A stretch of DNA of 64,000 nucleotides from Nocardioides guangzhouensis. GTDB lineage: Bacteria; Actinomycetota; Actinomycetes; Propionibacteriales; Nocardioidaceae. Below are positions 14,212 through 21,994 of the stretch, in pieces; within the stretch, counting starts at the first letter, position 1; every line of letters begins with the position of its first letter. The translations under genes were made by a program, and so were the position numbers. The stretch is from the NCBI RefSeq assembly GCF_004519545.1, contig NZ_SDKM01000002.1:124001-188000 (forward strand), read 5' to 3'. The notes under the pieces were generated by a model, which worked only from the letters and a program-made list of their open reading frames with translations, was not told the DNA's origin and did no database searches.

Positions 14212-16056
14212 ATGCTCTTTGAGGACACCGAAGAGTCAGTCGCGGAGGGTAACGCAGTGCCGGGGCGCACCGGAGTGACGCGACCCAGGCCCCTCGATTA
14301 TGCGCACCCTTACGACCAACCGGTCCGCGATGTGTGCAGGGCGCCGAGGAAATCAGCGCCCAACTGTGCGATGAACGTCGGCGTCTGCCGGGTGGCTGGC
14401 GTACCTTCGGCGTACACGAGCGTCGAGGACCATTGTCTGCGATGCCTTTATGTGACCGTACCGAGGTTGGGAGCAGCACGCGTGGCGCGCGACGAGTACT
14501 CGTTGACAAACAAGACCGTGCTGCGCGAGCTCACCCGGCTGTACGCGGACTACCCACGCGCCGAGCGACATCGTGAAGCAATCCGCGTGCTTCGGTCCGA
14601 CTTCACCTTTGCGCGCAGGTACCAGGATGGCACTTGGGCCGTAACGATGCGGTTCGGACCAGATATCGCAGCGATGTTTGGCATCACGCGAGACGTGATG
14701 ATTATCTACACCCAAGCGACCGACTTGCAGCCACGCACCGTGGCGTCATTCCCCAAACGAGTGAGGGATCTGGCGACGCACAGGATGTGTGAAGATCACC
14801 TGGTCTTTGTCTCGACACGCGACCCGTTTGGCCGAGCGAAACTCGAGCGTTGGTCGCAGGAGAACCCGTTCGTTGCCCTCCCTCTTCCGGACCAAGGGGA
14901 TGCGCCGAGACTCGCCCAGCAACTGCTTGTGGAGATGAAGCGCTCGCTCGCAAGCCGCAACCTCTACGACGAGACGCTCCCTGTCACGGGGCGAGACTTC
15001 TTCGGTCGCAGGCGCATCCTCACTCAGCTCCAGGAGGAGATCAGGCAAGGCAATGTGTGCGGAGTCTTTGGACTAAGGAAGACAGGAAAAACATCCCTTA
15101 TCAAGGAGTTGGGTGCGCGGTTCGCGACCAGTGAGTCGTCGCGAATCTTCGTTTTCAGAGACCTTGAGACACTACCCATGGACAGTCCTCGCTTGGGCAT
15201 CGAGTTCGTGCAGGATCTGCGGGACTCCTTCCTAAAGGAGTTCCGACGCCGCAATGTGCGAACGGCAGAACTGACGGATCTGTCGGGCCAAGCATCCGTT
15301 GGCCAGTTGCGGCGGGCGCTGCAGGCATCACTCGCCGACTGCTCGAAGCGAGGGATCCAGGTTGTCCTCGCCCTCGACGAAATCGAGTATCTCGTCGGGG
15401 ACTCGAAGATGTTGGAGGCAGCGAGCCGCCCGGAAGTTCCAGAGATCCTCGGGGCCATTCGAAGCCTGGTTCAGGAGAACTCGAATTTCAACGTACTCAT
15501 GTCAGGCATCACCAGTGCCGTGACGCATCGTGGCGCCCTCTATGGAGTCGAGAACCCGCTGTTCTCCTGGGCGAAGACCTACTACCTACAGCCCATGCTT
15601 CGACCGGAGATCTCCTCGCTCACTACCGAGGTGGGAAACCGTATGGGTATCCGTTGGGACGAGGCTGCACTCACCTCGCTCTTCGCGCACAGCGGTGGCC
15701 AAGTGTTTCTGCATCGAACACTCGCAGCCGCCGTCGTTGCGCAGGTCGATTCTGAGAGGGTGCAGCCGCGGCTCACGAGTGACGAGGTGGATGGCGCCGT
15801 ACAGACCTGGAAGACAAACACCTCAGAGCGCCTGCGACAGATGTTCGAGTCGTTCTGGAGACACTACCCAGTCGAAGCCGATCTGCTGCAGACACTCATC
15901 GACGGGGACATGGACATTTCTGAGGTGCAGAATGCCTTCCCGGATGAGACCAGACGACTGATTGAACTGGACCTACTGGTCGAGGGTTCGGATCGCATTT
16001 CGCTCGGCACGGTAAGTCGGCGACTCAGAGATGACCGTGTCGTGGGTATCGCGTGA
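14212..16056 (+). CDS. AAA ATPase with N-terminal sensor-like domain, candidate defence gene
   Basis: A 614-residue protein. Residues about 60-250 form an unknown alpha/beta domain (DVMIIYTQATDL, then DHLVFVSTRDPFGRAKLERW). An ATPase follows: GRDFFGRRRIL, Walker A GLRKTGKTSLI at about 287, Walker B VVLALDEIEYL near 385, a sensor-like NVLMSGITS, and a C-terminal winged-helix-like part. This is the Orc1/Cdc6-STAND-like layout used by many prokaryotic defence ATPases. Its stop overlaps the next start (TGATG), so the two proteins are made together. The start at 14212 is uncertain: the first 45 residues are low in complexity and an internal ATG at 14371 is possible. Confidence 0.65.
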   Translation: MLFEDTEESVAEGNAVPGRTGVTRPRPLDYAHPYDQPVRDVCRAPRKSAPNCAMNVGVCRVAGVPSAYTSVEDHCLRCLYVTVPRLGAARVARDEYSLTNKTVLRELTRLYADYPRAERHREAIRVLRSDFTFARRYQDGTWAVTMRFGPDIAAMFGITRDVMIIYTQATDLQPRTVASFPKRVRDLATHRMCEDHLVFVSTRDPFGRAKLERWSQENPFVALPLPDQGDAPRLAQQLLVEMKRSLASRNLYDETLPVTGRDFFGRRRILTQLQEEIRQGNVCGVFGLRKTGKTSLIKELGARFATSESSRIFVFRDLETLPMDSPRLGIEFVQDLRDSFLKEFRRRNVRTAELTDLSGQASVGQLRRALQASLADCSKRGIQVVLALDEIEYLVGDSKMLEAASRPEVPEILGAIRSLVQENSNFNVLMSGITSAVTHRGALYGVENPLFSWAKTYYLQPMLRPEISSLTTEVGNRMGIRWDEAALTSLFAHSGGQVFLHRTLAAAVVAQVDSERVQPRLTSDEVDGAVQTWKTNTSERLRQMFESFWRHYPVEADLLQTLIDGDMDISEVQNAFPDETRRLIELDLLVEGSDRISLGTVSRRLRDDRVVGIA

Positions 16057-17330
16057 TGGGGTCGCCCTGGTACCCCGAAGTCTTGGCGGCCGCACGGTTC
16101 CCTAGCGCCTTGGCGTTCGCGCATGTTGGAACATTCCACCGGACACCCGACTTCACCACGCGTGCCGCGAGCGGTTTCGACGATGCGACCGCTGCATGGC
16201 TGCCCGTTGACGGTGCGGAACTCACGGAATGGTGCCGTTCGCCTTCCCCCGATGACGTCGCGCTGATTGACCTCGACGGGCTCGATGTGCGAAGTCCTCG
16301 GACCGAGGAGATACTCAGCAATCTTCGTCCCGCGCTTACCGAAGCACGGGAGCAAGGCGCCAGGGTGGTGTTCGTATCCACAAGGCCGTTGCACGACTTC
16401 CCGGCCATGGCAGGTAGCTCGATCCTCCTTGATGCCGAAACCGTTGCGATGAAGCCCGTGACTGAGGGAGCAGCACGCGAGCTTGCCGCGAGCCTTGGCG
16501 TCGCCTCGCAAGCCTCACAGAGCAACGTCGCGGCGTTCGCCATCGGGAGCCGAGCACTCATATGGATGTTCTCGGACATCGATGCGTTGAAGATGGGCGG
16601 CAACCGGAAGCGAGCTCTCGCAGCAGAACGCGAGAAGGAGTTCGTCGTCACGCTCTTCGATGAGCTTGGCCCCGAACTCTGCACGTGGCTCGAGTACTGG
16701 CTTTTTGAGTGCCAGCAAGACCACCTTGACGCATTAGATATCGATGAACGGTTGATGCTGCCCCTCAAGGCCGCCGGTGTCCTCACGCCGCTAGACAACG
16801 GATGCTTCAAGCTGCTGCCCAGCGGCCACGAAGATGTTTGGCTTGCCGGCCTGAGGGAGAGTCTGTCGCGGGTTATCGAGCCACCGGCCTCGTGGACCGC
16901 GGTCGCGAGCGAGTTGTTCGCGCTAGAGCGCGAGGTTCGGCACCTGCTGGCACAGCACTATCAGGGTGTTCTCGGAGATGAGTGGGCCGAGACCGTTCTG
17001 GATCAGGATCGCGAGGGGATCATCGAGCTGGCTCGCCGCGATGCAATCCCGAATGCAGCGGCGCTCGCGGACGTCCGTAGTCCTCTCGACTGGCTCCAGA
17101 TGTCGCGACTGCTCGAACTAGCAGCAGCGGAAGCAGCGGCACACGATCGGTTCCTCGGGCTCAACGAGCCTGAGTGGCGAAAGTTGGCGACCGATCTCCT
17201 CCCGGTCAGGCACCGGGTCGCCCATATGCGCTTGGTGCGCTCAAACGATCTGGAGGTACTGCGTCGACATGGCCGCCTGATCCGCCTTCGCAAGAAGACT
17301 GCGGAAGCGTCGGCGTCGGACGCCCACTAG
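16056..17330 (+). CDS. Swt1-like HEPN protein coupled to the AAA ATPase
   Basis: A 424-residue protein whose ATG at 16056 shares a base with the upstream stop; a GTG one codon earlier also exists. The N-terminal 180 residues contain a hydrophobic-strand pattern (VALIDLDGLDV, ARVVFVSTRPLHDF). The middle is helical. The C-terminal 130 residues resemble a Swt1-type HEPN domain, ending in DLLPVRHRVAHMRLVRSND, where R-x4-H (RHRVAH, about residue 385) is the expected RNase motif. The likely pairing is ATPase sensor/regulator plus RNase effector. Both genes keep island-like codon use. I know of no named system with exactly this pair. Confidence 0.58.
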   Translation: MGSPWYPEVLAAARFPSALAFAHVGTFHRTPDFTTRAASGFDDATAAWLPVDGAELTEWCRSPSPDDVALIDLDGLDVRSPRTEEILSNLRPALTEAREQGARVVFVSTRPLHDFPAMAGSSILLDAETVAMKPVTEGAARELAASLGVASQASQSNVAAFAIGSRALIWMFSDIDALKMGGNRKRALAAEREKEFVVTLFDELGPELCTWLEYWLFECQQDHLDALDIDERLMLPLKAAGVLTPLDNGCFKLLPSGHEDVWLAGLRESLSRVIEPPASWTAVASELFALEREVRHLLAQHYQGVLGDEWAETVLDQDREGIIELARRDAIPNAAALADVRSPLDWLQMSRLLELAAAEAAAHDRFLGLNEPEWRKLATDLLPVRHRVAHMRLVRSNDLEVLRRHGRLIRLRKKTAEASASDAH

Positions 17331-17465
17331 GCAGCAACTCTGGCGCTGGGTGCGGGGACCTGACGGGGGCTTGGTGCGCCCATAGTGGGCGGTTCGACCG
17401 TGGGTCTATCTGGGCTGGAGTGTCCGCTCGGGGAAGGTCCTCCAGACTCGCCGTAGGCTGACAAG

Positions 17466-18020
17466 GTGAAGGCGGAGTTGGCAGCGGAAATGGCGCGGGA
17501 GTGCCTGGCGGCCCTACCTCAGCGCCGTGCCCACGTGGCGGCCGTCGCTGACCGAGCTCTTGATGTGGCCGGGCCTCTTGGGCTTGAGGGGGACCTGCTC
17601 GAGGCTGCCGCTTGGCTCCACGACATCGGCTATTCACCGCCGATCGCAGTGACAGGCTTCCACCCACTCGACGGGGCGCGTTATCTGCGCGCCGCGGGGG
17701 CGGACAAGCGTGTCGTTAATCTCGTAGCCCACCACTCTCACGCCGTCGTTGAGGCCGAAGAGCGTGGGCTGGCCAAGAACCTGCTCGTCGAGTTCCCATA
17801 CGACGACACGCTCCCACACGACGCGCTGTGTTATTGCGATATGACCACGGGCCCTGATGGACAACGAATGACTGTGCAGGATCGGCTTGTTGAGATTCGA
17901 GAGCGCTACGGCCCGGACGACGTGGTGTCCCGCTTCATCACGAAAGCAGAGCCAGTGATCGTAGAGACTGTGGAGCGCATCGCCGGCAGATTGGATGCCT
18001 CCGTCGCTCAGTCGAAGTGA
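17466..18020 (+). CDS. HD-domain phosphohydrolase
   Basis: A 184-residue HD-superfamily protein. A conserved His in RRAHVAAVADRAL, the HD pair in AAWLHDIGYSP, HPLDGARYL, and VAHHSHAVVEAEE supply the metal ligands. It should hydrolyse a phosphoester, perhaps a nucleotide, but the substrate is not evident. The start is a GTG at 17466. Its end overlaps the NUDIX gene tail to tail by 13 bases. HD, NUDIX and HTH genes commonly sit together at the regulatory end of actinobacterial integrative elements, which suits this position. Confidence 0.75.
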   Translation: MKAELAAEMARECLAALPQRRAHVAAVADRALDVAGPLGLEGDLLEAAAWLHDIGYSPPIAVTGFHPLDGARYLRAAGADKRVVNLVAHHSHAVVEAEERGLAKNLLVEFPYDDTLPHDALCYCDMTTGPDGQRMTVQDRLVEIRERYGPDDVVSRFITKAEPVIVETVERIAGRLDASVAQSK

Positions 18021-18502
18021 GGCGGCTGTTCGCTGGTCGCATGGGCGATGCGATCGCGCATCGAGTCGTGCATGGGTCGCGAACTGAGATCACCTCCGTT
18101 GACCCACTCGACGTGTGATGACTCGTCACTCGGCGTCGGCACGCCCGACACTGCTCGGCCGGTGAGGACGATGGTGAACTCCTGTCGCACCTCGCCGTCG
18201 CTCGTGTATTCGATGACGTGTCTGGGATTGGAGTAGATCCCAACAAGCGTGGTGATCTCACAGGTGACGCCGGTTTCCTCGCGGGTCTCCCTAACGGCGG
18301 CCTCAGCCACGGACTCACCGAGCTCGATGCCACCCCCTGGGAGTGACCAGTTTCCGTTGTCGGTGCGCCGGATCAGAAGGACCTCGCCCTGGTCATTGGT
18401 CACGATCGTGTTGACCGATGGGACCAAGCTGTTCGGCTCGGGCGCGTTCGGGTCATCCAGGTAGTCGATGCGGCGTCCCATGCAGGCAAGCGTGCCAAAC
18501 AT
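18008..18502 (-). CDS. NUDIX hydrolase, possibly Pif-like immunity protein
   Basis: A 164-residue NUDIX protein with the full box GGGIELGESVAEAAVRETRE running into ETG. The preceding strand (VLLIRRTDNGNWSLPGGG) and the following region are standard for nucleoside-diphosphate-X hydrolases. The start at 18502 lies two bases from the upstream stop; ATG 18481 is an alternative. In pSAM2 the NUDIX protein Pif blocks re-entry of the element, so a similar role is plausible in this AICE. That link comes from gene context and fold, not from specific similarity. Confidence 0.78.
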   Translation of the reverse strand: MFGTLACMGRRIDYLDDPNAPEPNSLVPSVNTIVTNDQGEVLLIRRTDNGNWSLPGGGIELGESVAEAAVRETREETGVTCEITTLVGIYSNPRHVIEYTSDGEVRQEFTIVLTGRAVSGVPTPSDESSHVEWVNGGDLSSRPMHDSMRDRIAHATSEQPPHFD

Positions 18503-18504
18503 GC

Positions 18505-19245
18505 TCACACGACGTCGCGTCCTGTCTCCCAAACGCGGTCGAACGAGGTCAGGTAGTGGTCGAACAGTTGACCTCCGGGGATTCGCTGGAGGTGGAGGAC
18601 GGGGTTCTGGGGCGCCTGCCAACCGTACGCATGCAAGTTGACGAGGGCCTGGTCGTCGAATCGGTAGATCGAGTTGTAGAGCGGCGTGGCGTGGGTGCGC
18701 ACGTCAAAGTCGGCCTGGTTCCTCGCGGCCCTGGTGACGTCGATACTGAGCTGAGCGCGGACTCCCATCTGCTCGCCGATGCCCTCCTCGCGGCCCCTCT
18801 CCGACAGAACCGGTGCTTCGGGGTCGCCGAGTAGCACTCGGGTCCGCAGACCGGTGCGGGCCTTCGCGATCAGTCGCTCGAGGAAGGTCGGCTGGCTGTC
18901 CAACAGGAACAATCCCGAGTAAGCCAGCAGATCCACGCACTCCGTGGCCTGGTCGAGCAACCGGCTCCAAAGGTCGCCGGGTACAGCTCCACGGTGTGGG
19001 TAGAGGGAAAGCACCTCGGCCTGGCTCGCCGAGAGACGGCGTGGGTCGTCGAGTAGCTCCGGCCACAGGTATTCCTCTTCGCTATCCAGCACTGCGGCTG
19101 TTCGCTGACGGTGGCGTTGGTGCGGAACGCGGCCGACATCGAGCCAACGTTGGACCGTCTTTGGATCGACATCTACCTCAGTGGCCAGGTCACCAACTGT
19201 GATGCCGGCCGACTGCATCTGACTGCGTAGCCGTTCGTTCCCCAT
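18505..19245 (-). CDS. HTH regulator with PLD-like C-terminal domain (DUF5919 type)
   Basis: A 246-residue protein. Residues about 1-55 are an XRE/MerR-like HTH (ITVGDLATEVDVDPKTVQRW). Residues about 100-246 form a phospholipase-D-like sensor fold: VDLLAYSGLFL, LRTRVLLGDPEAP, VRTHATPLYNSIYRFDD. The two HKD catalytic motifs are not intact, so it probably binds a ligand and does not cleave. It is divergent from the Pra-like activator, with AGGACGT repeats between them, and is a good candidate for the repressor that keeps the element silent. The NUDIX gene follows directly in the same operon. Confidence 0.72.
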   Translation of the reverse strand: MGNERLRSQMQSAGITVGDLATEVDVDPKTVQRWLDVGRVPHQRHRQRTAAVLDSEEEYLWPELLDDPRRLSASQAEVLSLYPHRGAVPGDLWSRLLDQATECVDLLAYSGLFLLDSQPTFLERLIAKARTGLRTRVLLGDPEAPVLSERGREEGIGEQMGVRAQLSIDVTRAARNQADFDVRTHATPLYNSIYRFDDQALVNLHAYGWQAPQNPVLHLQRIPGGQLFDHYLTSFDRVWETGRDVV

Positions 19246-19258
19246 GCGCTCTCCCGAG

Positions 19259-19329
19259 AGGACGTGTTAGGACGTTTGCGGTCACGCTAGACGTCCTGAG
19301 CCGTCCCGGCTACGTGGTGTTGGCGTCCT
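19259..19329. promoter_or_regulatory. Candidate operator: repeated AGGACGT half-sites
   Basis: AGGACGT occurs at 19259-19265 and again ten bases on at 19269-19275. The inverted form ACGTCCT is at 19291-19297, with a near match GCGTCCT at 19323-19329. The sites fill the gap between the divergent HTH and Pra-like genes. Direct copies one helical turn apart plus inverted copies suggest cooperative binding by the HTH protein. Confidence 0.5.
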
Positions 19330-19381
19330 GTGGACAACGGCTGAAGTGGAGGCAATCGCTCACCACACAGAGGAGTTCGTC

Positions 19382-19816
19382 ATGGCGATGCCCCGCAAGA
19401 TCCCTGTGGAGTTCGGTGTGGCCTTTCCCAACGGCGCGTACGCCGTCGGCGAGGTCCAGCCGGTCCGGGACTACGACAAGTCGACGCGCGAGCGGCTCGT
19501 CCAGGCCGTCGACCCCGACACGGGTCTGCTGCTGTGGTCGGTCGAGGTGGTCGACGGAGACCCCGACGCGAAGAAGTCGAACCGCACGCTGTCGGTGAAG
19601 ATCACCGCCAAGGTGCAGCCGGTGCTTCCGGAGGCCCTTACTGGGCTGCCGTTCACGCCAGTGGAGTTCGACAAGCTGACGGCCACGGCGTACATCGAGG
19701 AGAACGGCGACTTCTCCAAGGTCGCGTGGTCGATGCGCGCAGCCGACGTCCGTGCCCCGGTCCGGGCGACCAAGCCCGCGGAGACCAAGCCCGCGGACGC
19801 CAAGTCGGCCGCCTGA
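19382..19816 (+). CDS. Pra-like replication, integration and excision activator
   Basis: A 144-residue protein of the Pra type known from pSAM2-like elements. The start MAMPRKIPVEFGVAFPNGAY, the middle DTGLLLWSVEVVDGDPDAKK and the block LPFTPVEFDKLTATAYIEE are typical. Pra switches on replication and transfer functions. The tail is Lys/Pro/Ala-rich. The ATG at 19382 fits the family start. It leads the rightward transfer operon, and its stop overlaps the next start (TGATG). Transcription is likely controlled through the AGGACGT sites upstream. Confidence 0.78.
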   Translation: MAMPRKIPVEFGVAFPNGAYAVGEVQPVRDYDKSTRERLVQAVDPDTGLLLWSVEVVDGDPDAKKSNRTLSVKITAKVQPVLPEALTGLPFTPVEFDKLTATAYIEENGDFSKVAWSMRAADVRAPVRATKPAETKPADAKSAA

Positions 19817-20133
19817 TGTTCGACGGAGCCATCGCCTCGACCTGGGGTGACTGGGTCCTCGGCGACCTTGCGGATGCCTTGAACCGTGCGAGCGTCGCTG
19901 TCGGACCCGGCACCCAAGTCGAGAGTGTCGGCATCGCGCCTCCGTCGGAGGAGAGCGGCGTGCCCACGGTGTCCGTCCTCATGACCGATGTCTTGGCGAT
20001 CCGACGCATCGGGTCCGAGATCGTCGGCCTGTACGACGTCGAGCTCGGCCCCGCTCCAGTGCCCGACAGCTGGGCCGGCGTGCTCTTGGGTGTTCACCTC
20101 GTCCTGACTCCCGACCTCGGTGAGCCGACGTGA
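19816..20133 (+). CDS. Hypothetical AICE protein
   Basis: A 105-residue protein coupled to the Pra-like gene by a one-base stop/start overlap and to the next gene by four bases. It is mildly acidic with a beta-rich end (IVGLYDVELGPAPV). No family was recognised. Placement between the activator and the translocase suggests a transfer or maintenance role. Confidence 0.55.
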   Translation: MFDGAIASTWGDWVLGDLADALNRASVAVGPGTQVESVGIAPPSEESGVPTVSVLMTDVLAIRRIGSEIVGLYDVELGPAPVPDSWAGVLLGVHLVLTPDLGEPT

Positions 20134-20396
20134 ACGCCCGGGCGACCGCGACCCAGTGGATCCGGTTCCTCGACGCGCGTGATCCGGAGGACGCCGTGGG
20201 CCAGCTGCGCGACCTGGTCCGTCGTCTGGACGGCTGCACTGACGACCTGACGCGCGTGCTGAACGCCCTCAGTGGTGCGCCTGCCGACGACGTCGAGGAG
20301 GTGCTGCGCATCTCGCGGACCACGACCTACGAGGCGATCAGCCTGCTCAACGGCGCCGTTACCCGCATCCGACTGGACGACCCGGACGCTGCGTGA
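20130..20396 (+). CDS. Small hypothetical AICE protein
   Basis: An 88-residue, acidic, all-helical protein (DPEDAVGQLRDLVRRLDGCT, ending RLDDPDAA) with a GTG start overlapping the previous stop. It stops three bases before the translocase gene. Similar small acidic proteins precede TraB-like genes in other AICEs, but I cannot name a family. Confidence 0.52.
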   Translation: MNARATATQWIRFLDARDPEDAVGQLRDLVRRLDGCTDDLTRVLNALSGAPADDVEEVLRISRTTTYEAISLLNGAVTRIRLDDPDAA

Positions 20397-20399
20397 GCC

Positions 20400-21761
20400 A
20401 TGCCTTTGCACGCCAGCCACCTTGTCGCCGAGCCCGTCGGGCCCGCCGGTGCCTTCCGTCGCTGGGCCGGCCACTTTTGCCTCGTACTCGGCGTGGGATG
20501 GCTTGCCTGGCCCTGGACGCTGCTGGCCCTTGCGACCGCTGCCCTGCTCGGTGGGCTGCTTCTCGCGTGGGCGCTGGGGTTGCCGGCATCTTTTGCTCGA
20601 CGCACCGGGTCTGTTCGTGTGCTGGTCTGGCGTCGACGCGTGCGGCGCGACTGGCACGCCGTCTGCGCGCGGTGCGGCCTGGCAGAACGCGAGACGCCGC
20701 AGCTGCGTCGGAGTCGGGGCTCGTTCCCGTATGTCCAACTGCGGGTGCGCCCGACGCTCGGCCAGACGTCCCGTGACTTCGAGGTCGCAGCCGATGCCCT
20801 TCGTTCAGCCTTCGGTGCGGCGCGGATTCGGATCGAGCCTGACGGCCCCACGGACGTCCTGGTCACCCTGACTGTCGGGGACACCCTCGGCATCCCGTTC
20901 GCTGCGGCGACCGGCGCCTCCCCTGAGCTCGTGGGCTCGGTAGCCCTTGGCCGCCGGGAGGACGGCCAGGCATGGCGGCTGCCGATCGGTCCCCACACGC
21001 TCGTGGCGGGCTGCTCCGGGGCAGGCAAGGGGTCGGTCTTCTGGTCGTTCGCGTTCGCTCTGGCGCCTGCGGTGAGAACGGGTCACGCCCAGCTGCACGG
21101 TATCGATCTGAAGGGTGGCATGGAGATCGCCATGGGCCGGCAGCTCTTCACCATGTCGGCCACGGACGCGGCTCAGGCGGTTGCGGTGCTCGAGCATCTC
21201 GTCGACCTCATGCGGGCACGCGCCGAGGCGTACGCCGGCCGGGTGCGATCCCACACGCCGAGTCTCGTGGAGCCACTGCACGTCGTGATGATCGATGAAC
21301 TGGCCGCGCTGACGGCGTACTGCTCCGAGCGCGACTTGCAGCGACGGGCCGAGACCGCGATCAACCTGCTCTGCTCCCAAGGTCGGGCACCCGGGTTCAT
21401 GGTCTTCGCCTGCCTCCAGGACCCCCGCAAGGAGGTCATCCCCTCCCGCGGGCTGTTCACCCAGATGGTCGGCCTTCGCCTGAAGGACCAGTCCGAGGCC
21501 TCGATGGTGCTGGGCGAGACCGCGGTGCTCAGCGGAGCTCTCTGCCACCGGATTCCCCGCGACATGCCCGGAACCGGCTACGTGCTGCCGGAGGACGGCG
21601 GGCACCCGATCCGGGTCCGGGCGGGCTTCGCGACCGACGACGCGATCCGCGAGGTGGCCGAGCAGTTCGCGACCCCCAGCCACGTCCAGCTCCGGGGCGC
21701 CGTCCCCGCCCCTGTGACGAAGCGGCCCCAGCGGGCGCGTGCGGGTGGTGGGGCGTCATGA
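20400..21761 (+). CDS. FtsK/SpoIIIE-type DNA translocase (TraB/TraSA-like)
   Basis: A 453-residue protein. Two transmembrane helices lie at about residues 25-65. A linker follows, then the FtsK motor with Walker A AGCSGAGKGS at about 203-212, IDLKGGMEI, Walker B HVVMIDELAAL near 300, and LCSQGRAPGFMVFACLQDP. In AICEs this single hexameric pump moves double-stranded DNA between mycelial cells. No winged-helix gamma domain is obvious at the end, which is basic (TKRPQRARAGG). It overlaps the WhiB-like gene by four bases. The family is certain, the transfer role very likely. Confidence 0.85.
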   Translation: MPLHASHLVAEPVGPAGAFRRWAGHFCLVLGVGWLAWPWTLLALATAALLGGLLLAWALGLPASFARRTGSVRVLVWRRRVRRDWHAVCARCGLAERETPQLRRSRGSFPYVQLRVRPTLGQTSRDFEVAADALRSAFGAARIRIEPDGPTDVLVTLTVGDTLGIPFAAATGASPELVGSVALGRREDGQAWRLPIGPHTLVAGCSGAGKGSVFWSFAFALAPAVRTGHAQLHGIDLKGGMEIAMGRQLFTMSATDAAQAVAVLEHLVDLMRARAEAYAGRVRSHTPSLVEPLHVVMIDELAALTAYCSERDLQRRAETAINLLCSQGRAPGFMVFACLQDPRKEVIPSRGLFTQMVGLRLKDQSEASMVLGETAVLSGALCHRIPRDMPGTGYVLPEDGGHPIRVRAGFATDDAIREVAEQFATPSHVQLRGAVPAPVTKRPQRARAGGGAS

Positions 21762-21994
21762 CCCATGGGTGGAGGCACCAGGCGCTCTGTGCGGCGTTCA
21801 GGGGGCTGCCGTGGATCGCAGAGCCCGAGAACTGCTCGCCGGCCGCGGAGAGGGCCATGCAGTGCGTGTGCGGGGCCTGTCCGGTGCGCGCCGAGTGCGA
21901 GGCGTACGTCGACCGGGCCGGCATCGTGAGCGGCTTCTGGGCCGGGCGTGACCGCACCCCTGTGGATGTGTCGGAGACGGGAGGCGCCGCATGA
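21758..21994 (+). CDS. WhiB-like iron-sulfur regulator
   Basis: A 78-residue protein with four likely cluster cysteines: one in HQALCAAF, then three in VCGACPVRAEC (CxxC...C). A G-rich turn GFWAGRDR follows, close to the family's G[VI]WGG motif. WhiB proteins bind a 4Fe-4S cluster and usually work with the main sigma factor. The setting is unusual: it is locked between the translocase and the replication initiator by four-base overlaps at both ends, so it belongs to the element and could time transfer or replication. Confidence 0.78.
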   Translation: MTHGWRHQALCAAFRGLPWIAEPENCSPAAERAMQCVCGACPVRAECEAYVDRAGIVSGFWAGRDRTPVDVSETGGAA

